A stretch of DNA of 64,000 nucleotides from Ascaphus truei. Lineage: Eukaryota > Chordata > Amphibia > Anura > Ascaphidae. The stretch spans positions 75,189,977-75,253,976 of the forward strand of contig CM071570.1 of NCBI GenBank assembly GCA_036426205.1, in the 5' to 3' direction. Below the pieces are notes generated by a model. It worked only from the letters and a program-made list of their open reading frames with translations, was not told the DNA's origin and did not search any database. Position 1 is the stretch's first letter, and the number at the start of each line of letters is the position of its first letter. A program made the translations under genes and the position numbers. Positions 1 through 10,489 of the stretch are shown one piece after another.

Positions 1-410
1 GACGTCACAACTTGGTCAAATGTTTCCCACGGTCCTGATTGGGCTGTGAAAAAGATGTGATTTGGCCGATGCAAAAAAAAATGATGACGTCATTTAAAGG
101 CAATGAAAGCACAGCCAATCAGAATGGCTTTGCTTCAATTGCCTTTAAGATGACGTCATTAAAATAAACATGGCCGGTCTCACATGGTACCGTAGCCAAT
201 CAGAGCGTGGGAACTCCATCCCATCTCTGATTGGCTCTAGTAGACCATGTGACAGAGGCTTGGGGGAGAATGGATGTGACGTCTTTGAAAGCCTGTCACA
301 TGGTACTAGAGCCAATCAGAGTTGGGATGTATTTCCCACGCTCTGATTGGCTACCATACCATGTGAGACTGGCCATGTTTCTTTTAATGACGTCATCTTA
401 AAGGCCTTAG
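1..410. repeat. Two nested palindromes with CRE and CCAAT motifs
   Basis: Hairpin A has arms at about 80-116 and 124-160. Hairpin B has arms of about 115 bp at 141-259 and 291-405, roughly 90% matched, with a loop of about 30 bp. The arm at 141-160 belongs to both, so two alternative cruciforms are possible. TGACGTCA occurs near 84, 151 and 388, and CCAAT or ATTGG boxes recur in each arm. The structure resembles a foldback MITE, but I could not identify a TIR or target duplication. A relative occurs near 37,640-37,720. Confidence 0.75.
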
Positions 411-1790
411 TGCATCGCGTCCCCGGCTTCACTTTTTAACAAACCTGCTTTTTGACCAAATTAAAACGCAAAGCCATTGAGCTTAGTGCATAGCCCCCAA
501 GGTGTCTCCAGACCTCTTTTAATGTTATACACATGCTCAATGAAACGTCACTTCAAGGGTCTCCTAGTCCTGCTGATATATTGTAGTCCGCATGGACATT
601 CTAATAGATACACACAGAAATTGGTCTTACAATTAATAAATGTTTCAATGCCAAAATTTGTGCCAGTTACATTGGATTTAACCTGTTTGAATTTTTTACA
701 GGTTATGTACCCAAGACCATAACATTATTCTCCTGCAAACAAACTTGCCAGTTTGCATTTCTACATTGTGCATCTTTAGCTACATGTCTGTAGCAGCAGG
801 ACATACACCACTACGCTAAGTGATATACCCAGGACACATCCACACAGTATACTAAGCACTGTTTATGAGACATTGAGAATACTGTTTCTGCTTTACATAG
901 TGCTTCATTACTGATATACACCTTATTATTATTATTATACTCACCTAGTGGACATTATATGTCTAGGTTGTATGCGAGTAACCATACTGACAGGTGTGAA
1001 TTTAATAGCAATACTACTGCAGAGGGTAACAATTAGGCAGACCTGACAAGGGTCCATCTGATAGGATGTACCAACCCACTTTAAGGGATTTTGCTGCAAC
1101 AGCGCTACTGATTAGGTACCTAATATTGTTCTCACTAGAAGGACAGTGGACATTTAGTACCACTTTGCTAGTCTCTGGTACACTTTCCAGACACAGCAAG
1201 CAAATGGGCTTATTGTACCCCCTCACTATTTTATGTATCCTGGACACTTACATAGGGTCTGCTTTACACACTTATGTTTAATGATCGTTTTAACCACCTA
1301 CATTTTAATCGGAAATTAATAAATACGTTTCTTTTAATTAAACAAGAATACATCCAGGTTGTGATTGAGTGCCCTTACTAGGTTACATTTTCTCCGTGTC
1401 TACATTCAGTTATTTACCTAGGGAGCACCATCACAACACACCATATATCAAGCTGCTGCGGGGGTATCCCTCCAGTACATATTACTTACGTATTTTTTCC
1501 ATTATATGTTTTCTATTACTTTTTATAAAAGAGGATTTATTTCCATAGGCTGATGTTTTGTAGTACTTTTGACTACTAAGGTCCTATTTTGATAGTTTTT
1601 GTGTTAATGTATTGTTTTTATATGTGATGCATTTGAATGATGATTTATCCATGTGTGTTTGTGTTGGTGGGACTTATCCCTGTTGCAAAAACCTCTCTAA
1701 AATCCAGCAGGGATCTGGTTAAGTGCAGCAGGCAATAAACCAGACTCCACTTGGACAATTAAGGGTCTCGCAGTAAACTCCGATTTTAAT
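411..1790. other. No gene recognised
   Basis: AT-rich sequence with several short ORFs that have no recognisable domain. I see no TIRs, RNA genes or long repeats. The last part could be the start of the Harbinger-type element whose ORF1 begins at 2,201, but no terminus could be fixed. Confidence 0.4.
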
Positions 1791-1791
1791 T

Positions 1792-1864
1792 CGCCATTTT
1801 TGACAGGTTGCTATCATACAGAAAGCCCCGAATATCTGTGATAGCAACATTTTTAAAAATGGCG
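1792..1864. repeat. Short imperfect hairpin
   Basis: Inverted arms lie at 1,792-1,816 and 1,838-1,864 (cgccattttt... and ...aaaaatggcg, with tgctatca / tgatagca inside). The hairpin lies about 340 bp upstream of the ORF1 start codon, so it may be subterminal sequence of that transposon. The role is inference. Confidence 0.5.
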
Positions 1865-2200
1865 AGTAGCCGGATGCATGATGATCAACTCTTTGAGAAC
1901 TAGGAAAAAGTGTGGCATGTTTAACAATGTTATTGAGGCATTTGACGATAATCTCACGAGACAAACAATTTCGAGCGGTCTATTTAAATGCTGCATTTAT
2001 TTGTAATTTTTCTCTGTGTTGTTGGGAGTGAGTGAGAGACAGACAGAGCAAGGCGTCTGGAGGATTTGTGATTGCTCCAGTTGTTGTGTATTTTGAGAGA
2101 TTTGTGTTGTTTTGTTTAAACGTTCGTTATTGTGAGTTTTAAAGTGTTTTGTGAGTGTGTCGTTTAATTTGTTTATCTGTTATTTGTAAGTGGTTGAGGT

Positions 2201-5023
2201 ATGGACGGGAGGTGTGGGAGTCAGAGGAGTGATGGTGGGGTGACTGTTGGGGTGAGTGGTGGTGCTGAGGTGAGTGGTGTTCAGGTGAATAGGTATGGAA
2301 GTACCCGTGGGAATATAGTAAACTGAAATGTTTACCACTCCGGCGCTCAGAAGAATATATGCTGCTAGTTCATATGCTGTATATTATTAAATGCCTCTCT
2401 ATATCTCATATAGAAGAGAAAAAAAGGGGAAACAAGCAATCCAATCATCCATGTGAGTAAATGTATGAAGTATCTCCTGAACAACTGGCTCACATTCGAG
2501 CTCTAGCAAGGTTGTATTAATGTTATATTAACACTCACAGTTCAAGATGTTGGTGCAATTGTCTTTGTAGTATAAAAAATCCTCCGTCCGTGTTGATGCA
2601 CTGCAACCTGAAGATAACTCTTTAATCCCAGTGAGTGGTATGCAACTGGCGGGGGCAGTGTTGCTTCAGCTATTCCAGCAGCCCGGCGTGCTCTCGATGA
2701 CGTCAGAACCAACAAGTATCCACACTCAGGAGGAATCGGTGCACCGCCGGAAACAATATGCAGAGGCTGAGATGTGTAGTCGTGAATTCTTTATTAGTGG
2801 AGTATAGCAGCAGAGTCTCTGGTGGATCCTCTAACGCGTTTCACCCTGTGGGGCTTTGACAAAGTCCCACGAGGTGAAATGTGTTAGAGGATCCGCCAGA
2901 GACTCTGCTGCTATGCTCCACTAATAAAAAATTCATGACTTCACATCTCAGCCTCTGCATATTGTTTCCAGCAGTGCACCGATTCCTCCTGTGTGTGGAT
3001 ACTTGTAAGTACCCGTGGGAGTCAGGGGAGTGATGGTGGTGTGACTGGTGGTGGGGGGAGTGGTGGTGGTGGGGTGACTGGTGGTGGTGAGGTGACTGGT
3101 GGTGGTGGGGTGACTGTGGTAGGCTACTGCACAGGAAGAAGGGGAGTCCAGTCAGCAGCAGCCAAGCTCAGTGGTTGCAGCTGGGCGTAAGAAGCGTATA
3201 GAAAAATATACAAAATATATGTTTCAACGATGAAGAGAATAAAGTCCTTGTTACTGGTATTTTGGAGCACTATGTTTGGCTGTATGGGAATTTAGTAGGT
3301 AAGAAAATCATTTGCAATGACTGTAAAAAATTTAATAGCCATCTACGACCTAATATTTTTGAATTCCCATTGAACGGATATTTATATATAAATGTCATGG
3401 TTTATATATACACATGTTATCATTGAGAGTCTGCAACCAGGATTCGAATCGAGCAATTTTATAAATGTATGTAAATATTACATATTCTCATTCATCATTT
3501 GCTTAGTATGTATCCACATTTTTTAATCTTCAAGTGCCAGACATATTATTTGTCAAACAGCATGTTAAAGAAATGTTAGAAGCGTTCTCATATTTTTATT
3601 AAAATAAATTTGGAATATAAGATATTTACATGAACAACTTTATTTTGTTATGTCTAAAGGCATGACCAGTTCACATGTCAAAAAGGATTTGTGGGAAAAA
3701 ATTAGACAGTCTGTGTCCACCTTTGGAAATCAGGTCAGAACTCATGATAACTACCGAAAGCGATTTGATGATGTTAAGCAGAAATTCAATGCAAAATTGC
3801 AAAGTGCACGTTTACATGCTTCAGGCACTGGAAGAAGACCTCCAGCCCCCCATCTAAGGCTGACTCCATTGGAGGAGCAGCTGAGTGAAAAATTCTTACC
3901 CGTCATGGTTGAAGGCTTGTATGGTGATAGGGATATCGGGGTTTACAATCACCTGTTTCCCTCAGGTCAGTACTTTTACAGAAGTAACCGTTTTCAATAG
4001 GAATTTTAAATAAAAATTAAAACAACAATATCATTAGTGTTTCAGATTGCTTATTGTGCTATAATATAGTGTATGTGAACAAAATAATACTTAATACATA
4101 CTGTTTATGTAGACTCACAGAAGAAACGGTATTACACACCCCTTCATACATATCTGCATTCACATAGTATGTAGTAGTATTCACATTGTATTTTACATTA
4201 TTATATGCCTCAATTTCAAACATTTGTAATACTGTGTACTGTAGCATATACATCTGATGATGATCACAGTTAAACTATCACATATACAGAGTAGAATTCA
4301 TTATATAGTCTTAAGTACTCAGACTACAGATAATGTTATGTTAACATACTTGACAATATTAACAACTGTCTTCTCTAAAATTGACATAGTGGCCCATGCA
4401 TTTCCCGTCAGACAACAGGTGGCAACACCTGCACCCCAAGTGTCATCACCATTAACGGAAGGTGAGGCCATGAAGTTTGTACAATATTACAGTACAGTAT
4501 GTGTCAATTTATGCTACAAGTACACATTCATATGTCCATAGGACAGTTGCAAATGTGAGAGACATTGGCAGAGTTAGTTAATAAAAGTTATCACATCTGA
4601 TGTTGCAGTCATATAAATGTAGTTATTGAGTTGTCCAATCCACAGAATTACTTATGATATAACACAAATAATCCATGTTTCACACTCAATTGATACTGTT
4701 TCAATGTTGTTAAATTAGTCATGCACAATTGTATTTCACACATTACATTCATTATGACTATGATGTCAAAATTGAATGTGTTACTGACAATGAAATCAAC
4801 ATGCATTGTTACAGCAAACAATGTTAGTGATATTTTAGCTGTGACAATCAATTAATGTTGTCCTCATTTTTGTCAAACAGATATTCAATCTCCTGGACAC
4901 ATCTCAGGACTTGGCGATTCATTGTGTATGTCTTTTGTTATGGATGTTGAGAGTCTGGAATTAAGCCATCATCAACCTGCTAGCGCACATCATGGTACTG
5001 CCCACAAGAGCATTTGGCCTTAA
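2201..5023 (+). CDS. Harbinger-type ORF1, Myb/SANT-like DNA-binding protein, multi-exon
   Basis: The predicted protein starts at ATG 2,201 with a Gly/Ser/Val-rich N-terminus, which resumes after an insertion at 3,007-3,180. A second segment at about 3,190-3,299 reads FNDEENKVLV...ILEHY..LYG and ends at a GTAAG donor. A third, about 3,660-3,966, carries SSHVKKDLWEKI..SV and NYRKRFDDVKQK, the trihelical Myb/SANT-like pattern of Harbinger ORF1 proteins (NAIF1-like). It ends at a GTCAGT donor. Small exons follow near 4,403-4,461 and 4,881-5,023, where TAA closes the frame; an AATAAA lies near 5,103. In active Harbingers this protein helps bring the transposase to nucleus and DNA. Frameshifts occur near 3,175-3,225. 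No DDE transposase gene was found nearby. The family call is fairly secure, the exon edges less so. Confidence 0.6.
2313..3006. mobile_element. Insertion with 14-bp target duplication inside ORF1
   Basis: The 14-mer aagtacccgtggga is present at 2,299-2,312 and again at 3,007-3,020. It brackets 694 bp that split the Gly-rich start of the Harbinger ORF1. Without the insert and one repeat copy, the two Gly-rich halves are in the same frame. The last 295 bp of the insert form a foldback (arms about 2,712-2,850 and 2,868-3,006) with GAAAC-GCGT motifs like those in PLE terminal repeats. A PLE-type or other retroelement insertion is inferred from the long target duplication and inverted-terminal layout. 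Confidence 0.7.
2712..3006. repeat. Foldback with decayed hammerhead-like motifs in its centre
   Basis: Two arms of about 139 bp are inverted around position 2,859 and match closely (ctctgg.ggatcctcta versus tagaggatccgccagag). Near the centre each strand reads GAAA followed by an AYGYGTT-type sequence and one side of stem I, at 2,876-2,894 on + and 2,824-2,842 on -. The CUGANGA box is not intact on either strand. This is read as a dead hammerhead pair in inverted PLE terminal repeats. Confidence 0.5.
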
Positions 5024-5764
5024 TAGAGCAATCTGAAGTTTGTTTATTGCAAAGCCAAAACTCGTGTTCAAGAAAGAATGGTAGCTGAAATTAAAAATAT
5101 AAAATAAATTGTGACATAGTCCCAGGATAGAAGGCAGCTTTCTGTTTGATTCATAAAAGAAAGTGCAGACATAGTGGTTTTACCATCAGGGGGAAGATCT
5201 TAGAATCGCGGCTGCGAGAAGGGGGAAGGAAGGGATCTTACCCCTGCTACTAGTGCATGCAGCTTGGGACTTTCAGGCAGCGGATGGCACATTGTAGATG
5301 GTCCTATCATCACATTGCATTGTATTTGTACCATGTTTGTTTTCTGTATCCTCGGGGCATTATCCATCTGAGTGCCAGAGCAGATGCCTAAGGACAACAA
5401 GTGGTGAGGAATGATCCTGTGTTTATCACAGTTACCTGAGAGCAAGGATAAAAGATACCAATCAACATTCTTTTCCTGCAGCTTTGCTGTAAGTAGTTAG
5501 TGGCTGGAGAGAGAGGAGTGCCCTGTATACAGAAGATACTGTGCAATGTTTGTTTGTATTTTATCTTTACAGAATATTGGGATCAAGAAACAGAAATAAG
5601 AGAATATTCCATACAGAAAAGGGAACAGTGCGATCAGGATTGTCTTGGACTTCTGCTTCCCCTACCCTCCCCATCTTTTTTGAAGGAAGGATGGTATTCT
5701 CTGTGATATTTTGCACTAGAACTTTATTTGTTTGTTTGTTTCCCATGGAGACTGTGATAGCAGA
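5024..5764. other. No gene recognised
   Basis: Sequence downstream of the ORF1 stop. An AATAAA near 5,103 may serve as a polyadenylation signal for ORF1. No conserved domain or repeat structure was recognised before the retroelement tail that follows. Confidence 0.35.
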
Positions 5765-6055
5765 TACAATAGATTTGTTTTAAAAAAGGTTGGACATCTT
5801 TTTAGAAAGGAAAGGTATACAGGGATATACCAAATAAGTAAACATGGGAAGGATGTTGATCCAGGGATTTATCCGATTGCCAATTCTTGGCAGGAATTTA
5901 TTTTCCCCCTTAATGGGTTTTTTTTATTTGCCTTCCTCTGGATCAATAAGTAAGTATTGATATAGGATAAAGTATCTGTTGTCTAAATTTAGCATAGGTT
6001 GAACTTGATGGATGTACGTCTTTTTACAACCTCATCTACAATGTAACTATGTAAG
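5765..6055 (+). mobile_element. Retroelement 3' end, family unresolved
   Basis: The segment ends in ggttgaacttgatgga, then tctttttacaacctcatcta and ctatgtaa. A second copy of the same tail lies at about 31,950-32,020, preceded in both by a similar body (atacagggatat / tatactgggatat and a gccatcctctg / gccttcctctgg stretch). Such shared 3' tails after 5' truncation suit a non-LTR retrotransposon. I cannot name the clade from this part. Confidence 0.45.
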
Positions 6056-7323
6056 AATTACCTGAACAGAGGGTGAATGAATAACATCCAGTGAGATCTT
6101 TTCCTTGTGACCGTCACTAGTGGAGAGCGTAAGAGTAGGAGTCTCTATTGAAATGAAGGCTGGCTGGAGATGACGTCCATCGACATCCTCTAGACCCACT
6201 GGTATTGATTCCTTGATAAGAGGAATCTTATGTTTAGTAGAGAAATCTTGATCCACAGAATTTCTCCCAGACCCGGAGTCAATGAAGGCAGAGAATGGAA
6301 CTAGGAATCCAGGACCCTCAAGGAAGATTAGCAGCATGACCCTGGTGGGTAGACCTCTCTTAACAGAAGGGGAAGAAGAAATGGTACCCAATGAGACACC
6401 CTTATACCTCATTGGGTGTTGGCATTTCTCGGCTTCGTGGGACAGTGAAGCACCAGGTGACCCGGTAGTCCGCAGTAAAGACATAATCCTCCAGTTCTCG
6501 ACATTGTTTCTCTGAAGGGGAGAGCTGGTGACTTCCTAACTGCATTGGTTCTGGATCCGCAAGAGCTGGGAAAGTAGAAGGATACAGACTTGGAACAAGA
6601 GCAGTTGGTGTGAGAGAACGTGAGTGATGGTGCTCAAGCCCCCTTTCTTGAAGGCGTTGATCCAACCTAATACAATGGCAATAAGATCCTCGAGCACCGT
6701 GGGTCTTTCTTGAGCAACTAATTAATTTTTTAATGTCTCGCAGAGACCTTGCCAGAAAGCTGCAGATAACGCCTCATCGTTCCAGCCCATGGTTCGCGAT
6801 GGTCTGAAATTCCAGGCGGTATCTTGCAACCGGTCTGTGACCCTGAGAAATGTGAAACAAAGAAAAAGCAGCAGTAATCTTATGGCAGGGTGTCAAAGAC
6901 TTGCTTAAATTCCTTCTTGAAGCGTGTGAAGTCTTGGATAAGTTCCGGTCTCTACTCCCAGATGGGGGATGCCCATGCCAATGCATCTCTGGTAAATAAA
7001 GCGATAATATATTCCACCTTCAATCTATCAGAAGAGAAGCGGAAAGGGGTTAACTCAAACTGTATGCCACATTGGTTGAGGAAACCTCGGCATCCATGGG
7101 TATCTCCCGCATATCGATTGGGTGTGGGGAGACATGGCTCGAGGGAAAGAGAGGCTTCAGGGGAAGAAACAGACAAAATAGCAGGTCTGATAATTCTGGA
7201 TTGTGATTGGTTAAGAGAAACCATGGTGAGGTTTTGAGTCAGGGAAGCAATCTAATTATCCTTGTATTGGAAATGCTCAGAGATACCCCTCAGGGGGGTC
7301 CATGTTAATTGGGCTGAGCATAC
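6050..7323 (-). pseudogene. Ty3/gypsy gag-protease relic
   Basis: Reading on the minus strand from about 7,300 down, frames give PNRYAGD..., GFLNQCGIQFEL and DALAWASPIWE (Gag capsid), then SLFHISQGHRPVARYRLEF. A Cys-containing zinc-knuckle relic follows, then a protease segment with AFIDSGSGRN, the DSG active-site motif. The same motifs in the same order occur in the element at 59-64 kb, so the two are one family. At least three frame changes occur. RT and integrase are absent, so the copy is truncated just after protease near 6,050. Confidence 0.8.
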
Positions 7324-7784
7324 TGTAACGCTTGTACTGCCCACGAGCAAGACAGGACCCCGAACTGAGGTGGGGAGGTAGCAAACCATGCACCCACAGC
7401 ATCAGAAGCGTGCCTGGAAGACTGATTGTCAAACGTAGCCGGCTCTGGGTTGGAGAGGGTGGGTTAGTTGATAATTGCCAAGGTCATGGAATGGAGAGGT
7501 TAGAATAGTCAAAGTCCATTAGCCGTGGTCTGGGGTTGGAGAGATCAGAATAGTGGAAGTCCGTATAGCCGTGGTCTGGGGTTGAAGAGGTTAGAATTGT
7601 GGGGGACCGTTTAGCCGTGGTCTGGTTTGGAGAGGTCTGCAGAGTCGATGGTAAGCTGGGGGGATAATATCCTGAGGGGTTACAAAGTCAAGCCGTGTCA
7701 GTACACGAAGAGCCAAACTGCAAGAAGAACACAGGACAAGGAGCAAGGCACAAATGACGCAGGAGCTCAAGGCTACAACAAGTT
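7324..7784 (-). mobile_element. Ty3/gypsy LTR, 3' part
   Basis: The boundary TGTAACG at 7,324-7,330 is the inverse of the CGTTACA that ends the 59-kb LTR. The bases around it also match (minus strand: acaagcgttacagtatgc; other copy: acaggcgttacattatgc). The remaining LTR is displaced by the insertion that follows and resumes near 10,030. The two pieces sum to about 830 bp, against 768 bp for the intact LTR. Confidence 0.6.
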
Positions 7785-7917
7785 ATGTAAAACAAATATA
7801 TAATTGGCGCGCTTCTCCATGTAAGGAGCATGTAGCTGGCAAAGGGATAGGCCATACAAATGTCAATAACAGAAAGTGAATCCCTGCACTTCTCCCTTTG
7901 GGATAAGCATAAATGGG

Positions 7918-8002
7918 ATATATATATATTTATATATATATATATATATATTCTATATATATTAGTAATATATATATATATAAATCTATATATATATATA
8001 TA
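7918..8002. repeat. (TA)n microsatellite
   Basis: About 85 bp of TA dinucleotides with a few interruptions. A short ORF across it is an artefact of the repeat. Confidence 0.9.
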
Positions 8003-8071
8003 CCACAATTATTAAGGTTATGGTGGGTAAAAAAAGTGACAAAAACCCACCATAACCTTAATAATTGTGGT
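8002..8071. repeat. Perfect 27-bp hairpin
   Basis: Arms at 8,002-8,028 and 8,045-8,071 are exact inverse complements (accacaattattaaggtta...), separated by a 16-nt A-rich loop. The hairpin ends 46 nt before the hammerhead ribozyme. The perfection of the arms suggests recent origin or copying. Confidence 0.9.
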
Positions 8072-8116
8072 GAATACCTAGTCTAGTCTCAAACCAGCTT
8101 AGCCATTACAACCAAC

Positions 8117-8159
8117 CTCACACTGATGATACCCATCAAGGTTGAAACATGTCTGTGAG
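8117..8159 (+). ncRNA. Hammerhead ribozyme, complete core, type I with minimal stem III
   Basis: All conserved core positions are present: CTGATGA at 8,123-8,129, GAAA at 8,144-8,147 and a GTC cleavage triplet at 8,151-8,153. Stem I is six exact pairs, CTCACA (8,117-8,122) with TGTGAG (8,154-8,159). Stem II has three pairs, ACC (8,131-8,133) with GGT (8,140-8,142), and a six-base loop. Stem III is two pairs with a two-base loop, the reduced form known from PLE and retrozyme hammerheads. Predicted cleavage follows 8,153. Stem II is weak and activity is not shown. Confidence 0.8.
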
Positions 8160-8264
8160 TGGGTTTAATGGCTTTGCATTTCGTCCCAGCCTCTGTCTTA
8201 AAGCTGTGTTTAAAACAGCATGCATTGGCATGAGGATTAAATTGTGTAATACGAGCTGGAGACA

Positions 8265-8395
8265 AAAGGTGGCACTGATTGCTCATTTGCATGTCATTTC
8301 CCAGAATCCCTTGCTGCAGTGGAAGCGCTGTATGCTGGGCGATAATGGGGAAAGACAGGGTTGCAGACCTGTCTAAGACATGCAAATGAACATAC
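8265..8395 (+). repeat. Interspersed repeat shared with 53.9 kb
   Basis: The stretch gctcatttgcatgtcatt... to gggttgcagacct is repeated at about 53,908-53,998 with roughly 85% similarity by eye. It contains ATTTGCAT, an octamer motif. No coding content or RNA fold was recognised. Confidence 0.6.
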
Positions 8396-9060
8396 AGTAA
8401 TATTTACAGTTGCTATATATATATAGAAAAATTATAAAGTAGCGCCAATAGGGAAGTGATACCAATTAAGGGATATAAAAAGATATATAAAGTGATAATA
8501 ACCTAAATAGATATTTTTTATAATAATATATTAATAATATCCTATGTGCTCAATACGTGAATAAATAATATATCACATCAATATATAATAAACTGTGAAA
8601 AAATGGAAGGAAGTGGTAAACAAGTCCTTTTTCAAATGAAGTCCATCAGTAGTGAACAATGAATTCTGGTGTGGGGGTCTCCGGCAGCTCTCAAATAGGA
8701 TGAACGACATCCAAGGATTACCTATGGGAAAAAGAGAAGAGAGAGCACGTCCCATAGCGTAAAATTGTACATTTATTAGAATGGAGGAGGGAGGGGGAAA
8801 GGGAGGGGAGTGAAAATTCACTCACAAGGGTAGGTGAATAAAAGGCAATGTGTGATAAAATCACCGCTAATCTGGTCAGTCAGCATACAGCATAAGCAGT
8901 TCCACTCTCACTAGACACTGCAGACAGATGGTATCAGATGCAAGACTCCAGAGGCTCCATCTGACAGGCAAAACCAAGTTTGTGGAGGTAAAATGGTGTC
9001 TCCTACAGCAACTGGCCGCAATGTTGATCTGCGCTCGATGCGGCCCGTCTCGTTTTCATA
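8396..9060. other. Non-coding part of the 2.2 kb block
   Basis: AT-rich sequence plus a GA-rich stretch near 8,785-8,810. I see no domain, RNA gene or clear repeat boundary. Confidence 0.35.
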
Positions 9061-9068
9061 TATATTAT

Positions 9069-9109
<41 letters not shown>

Positions 9110-9126
9110 CTATATATATATATATG
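9061..9126. repeat. (TA)n microsatellite
   Basis: A run of TA dinucleotides with one short interruption. Confidence 0.9.
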
Positions 9127-9486
9127 TTGTAAAAATCTATAAGATAAAGGAGACTTTTGGTTACATCCTTGGAACAAATAATGCCAAGCCTGCTAACCAC
9201 GTCAAGGTAAGTCTCTATAGCAGGTCCCTATGCTAAATGCATACTAATGTTATGTGAAATAAACACAGAAGGGGTTAATATAGCAAGCATATGCTTATAT
9301 GACATAGTGCAGTTAAAAACTGGTATATACCAGTGAAGATACTCACATGTCTGCCAGTAAAGTGAATATTGAAACAGAGGGACCTTGCTGGATATAATAT
9401 ACCTAGAAGAAAGAGGGGTTGGCCTCCCACAAGCTGCCCAATAAGCAGTTGCAGATGATTGGCTAAATATATTAATTACACCCTAA

Positions 9487-9860
9487 GGCTGCTTCCATAG
9501 AAGGACAAGCAGCGTGGAGCCGCGTGGAGCAATGAGGATGTCTAGAGAGGGGGCTCACACGAGCGTCCGCAGGTGTCCGCAGGTATGCACAGCTAAACCT
9601 GTTTTTCAGCACGCTGTCGGCTAAAAACATCCAATCAGCGTGAAGCATCGTCAAAGTCGCGGCACCGTGATGTCGGCGTTGTGACGTTGACGTCGGTGCA
9701 TCGCGGGCTATTGTCCCAGTGACGTCACTGCCCTGCCTCCCCCCACCTTCCTATCGCAGACGCTGGCTCACCTGCATGTGCATGAAATCGCTCACGCTTG
9801 ATCAGGTGAGCATCAACGTCCGTGCGGTTCAGCGCCACTCCACCTTCTATGGATGCAGCC
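9487..9860. mobile_element. PIF/Harbinger-type MITE
   Basis: The left end GGCTGCTTCCATAGAAGG is matched at 17 of 18 bases by the inverse of the right end. TAA lies directly outside each end (9,484-9,486 and 9,861-9,863), matching the three-base TWA target duplication of Harbinger elements. The 374-bp interior is partly self-complementary and CpG-rich, with no coding capacity. An unlinked Harbinger would have to supply transposase. Confidence 0.75.
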
Positions 9861-10029
9861 TAATAGTGGTGCCCTCTAGGAGCGTACTGCTAAGGATTAA
9901 AATTGCCCAACAGAAAATGTAAAACAAATAAATAATTTCCGCGCTTCTCCATGTAAGGAGCATGCAGCTGGCGAAGGGATTAGCCATACAAATGTTAAAA
10001 ACAGAAAGTCAATCCCTACGCTTCTCCCT

Positions 10030-10395
10030 CAAAGCAGGAAGGGAACTGCAGGGTATTTAAAGCACACAGGAACCAGTAGCAAGGGAGGCAGAGTGGGGGC
10101 GCGGCCTCCGTGGAGGCAAGGATTGGCTGCAGGAGACAAGTGGGCTTAATGAATACTTTCCACACAGCTGGTGAGCGCTGCACGTCGTCACGTGTGCGTG
10201 CTGCACGTGAGAGAAGCGCGCTGCATCTGAGGGGGCGGAGCTAAGCTCCATGGCACTCTACAAGAGCTGCGCGTGCGCTCTGTAAGGAGAGCAGGGTGCA
10301 CGTACGCGCTGGTGCCAGAATGAGGTCTGAGTGATGACAGGTAAGGAGGGAACACGCCGCAAAGGACATGTTCCCTGATTCCTTTCACTACCATG
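10030..10395 (-). mobile_element. Ty3/gypsy LTR, 5' part
   Basis: Read on the minus strand, ggaatcaggg..acatgtcc...gtgttccct near 10,340-10,390 resembles the start of the 59-kb LTR, and ccttacagagcgcacgcgca near 10,285 matches its ccttacagagggcgcgca. It would end near 10,390. The piece completes the LTR split by the 2.2 kb block. Confidence 0.5.
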
Positions 10396-10489
10396 GATTA
10401 AAAGCAGAACAACTCTGACAAACTGATTGCTAACCTAAAGAATACACAAAAGCACCTTGCTCACCATGCATGACAAAAATGCAATACCT

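Larger units (their letters stand above)
7785..10029. mobile_element. 2.2 kb block flanked by 113-bp direct repeats
   Basis: Direct repeats at 7,785-7,897 and 9,917-10,029 are both 113 bp and differ at about 12 positions. They share gcttctccatgtaaggagca. Between them lie AT microsatellites, a perfect hairpin, a hammerhead ribozyme, a repeat shared with 53.9 kb and a Harbinger MITE. The block splits a gypsy LTR. It could be a PLE-like or LTR-bearing non-autonomous element, or two overlapping LTR fragments. No protein domain is visible in it. Confidence 0.55.

Noticed and set aside
7688..8008. 106-codon Ile/Tyr-rich minus-strand ORF
   Set aside because: Mostly translation of the TA microsatellite.
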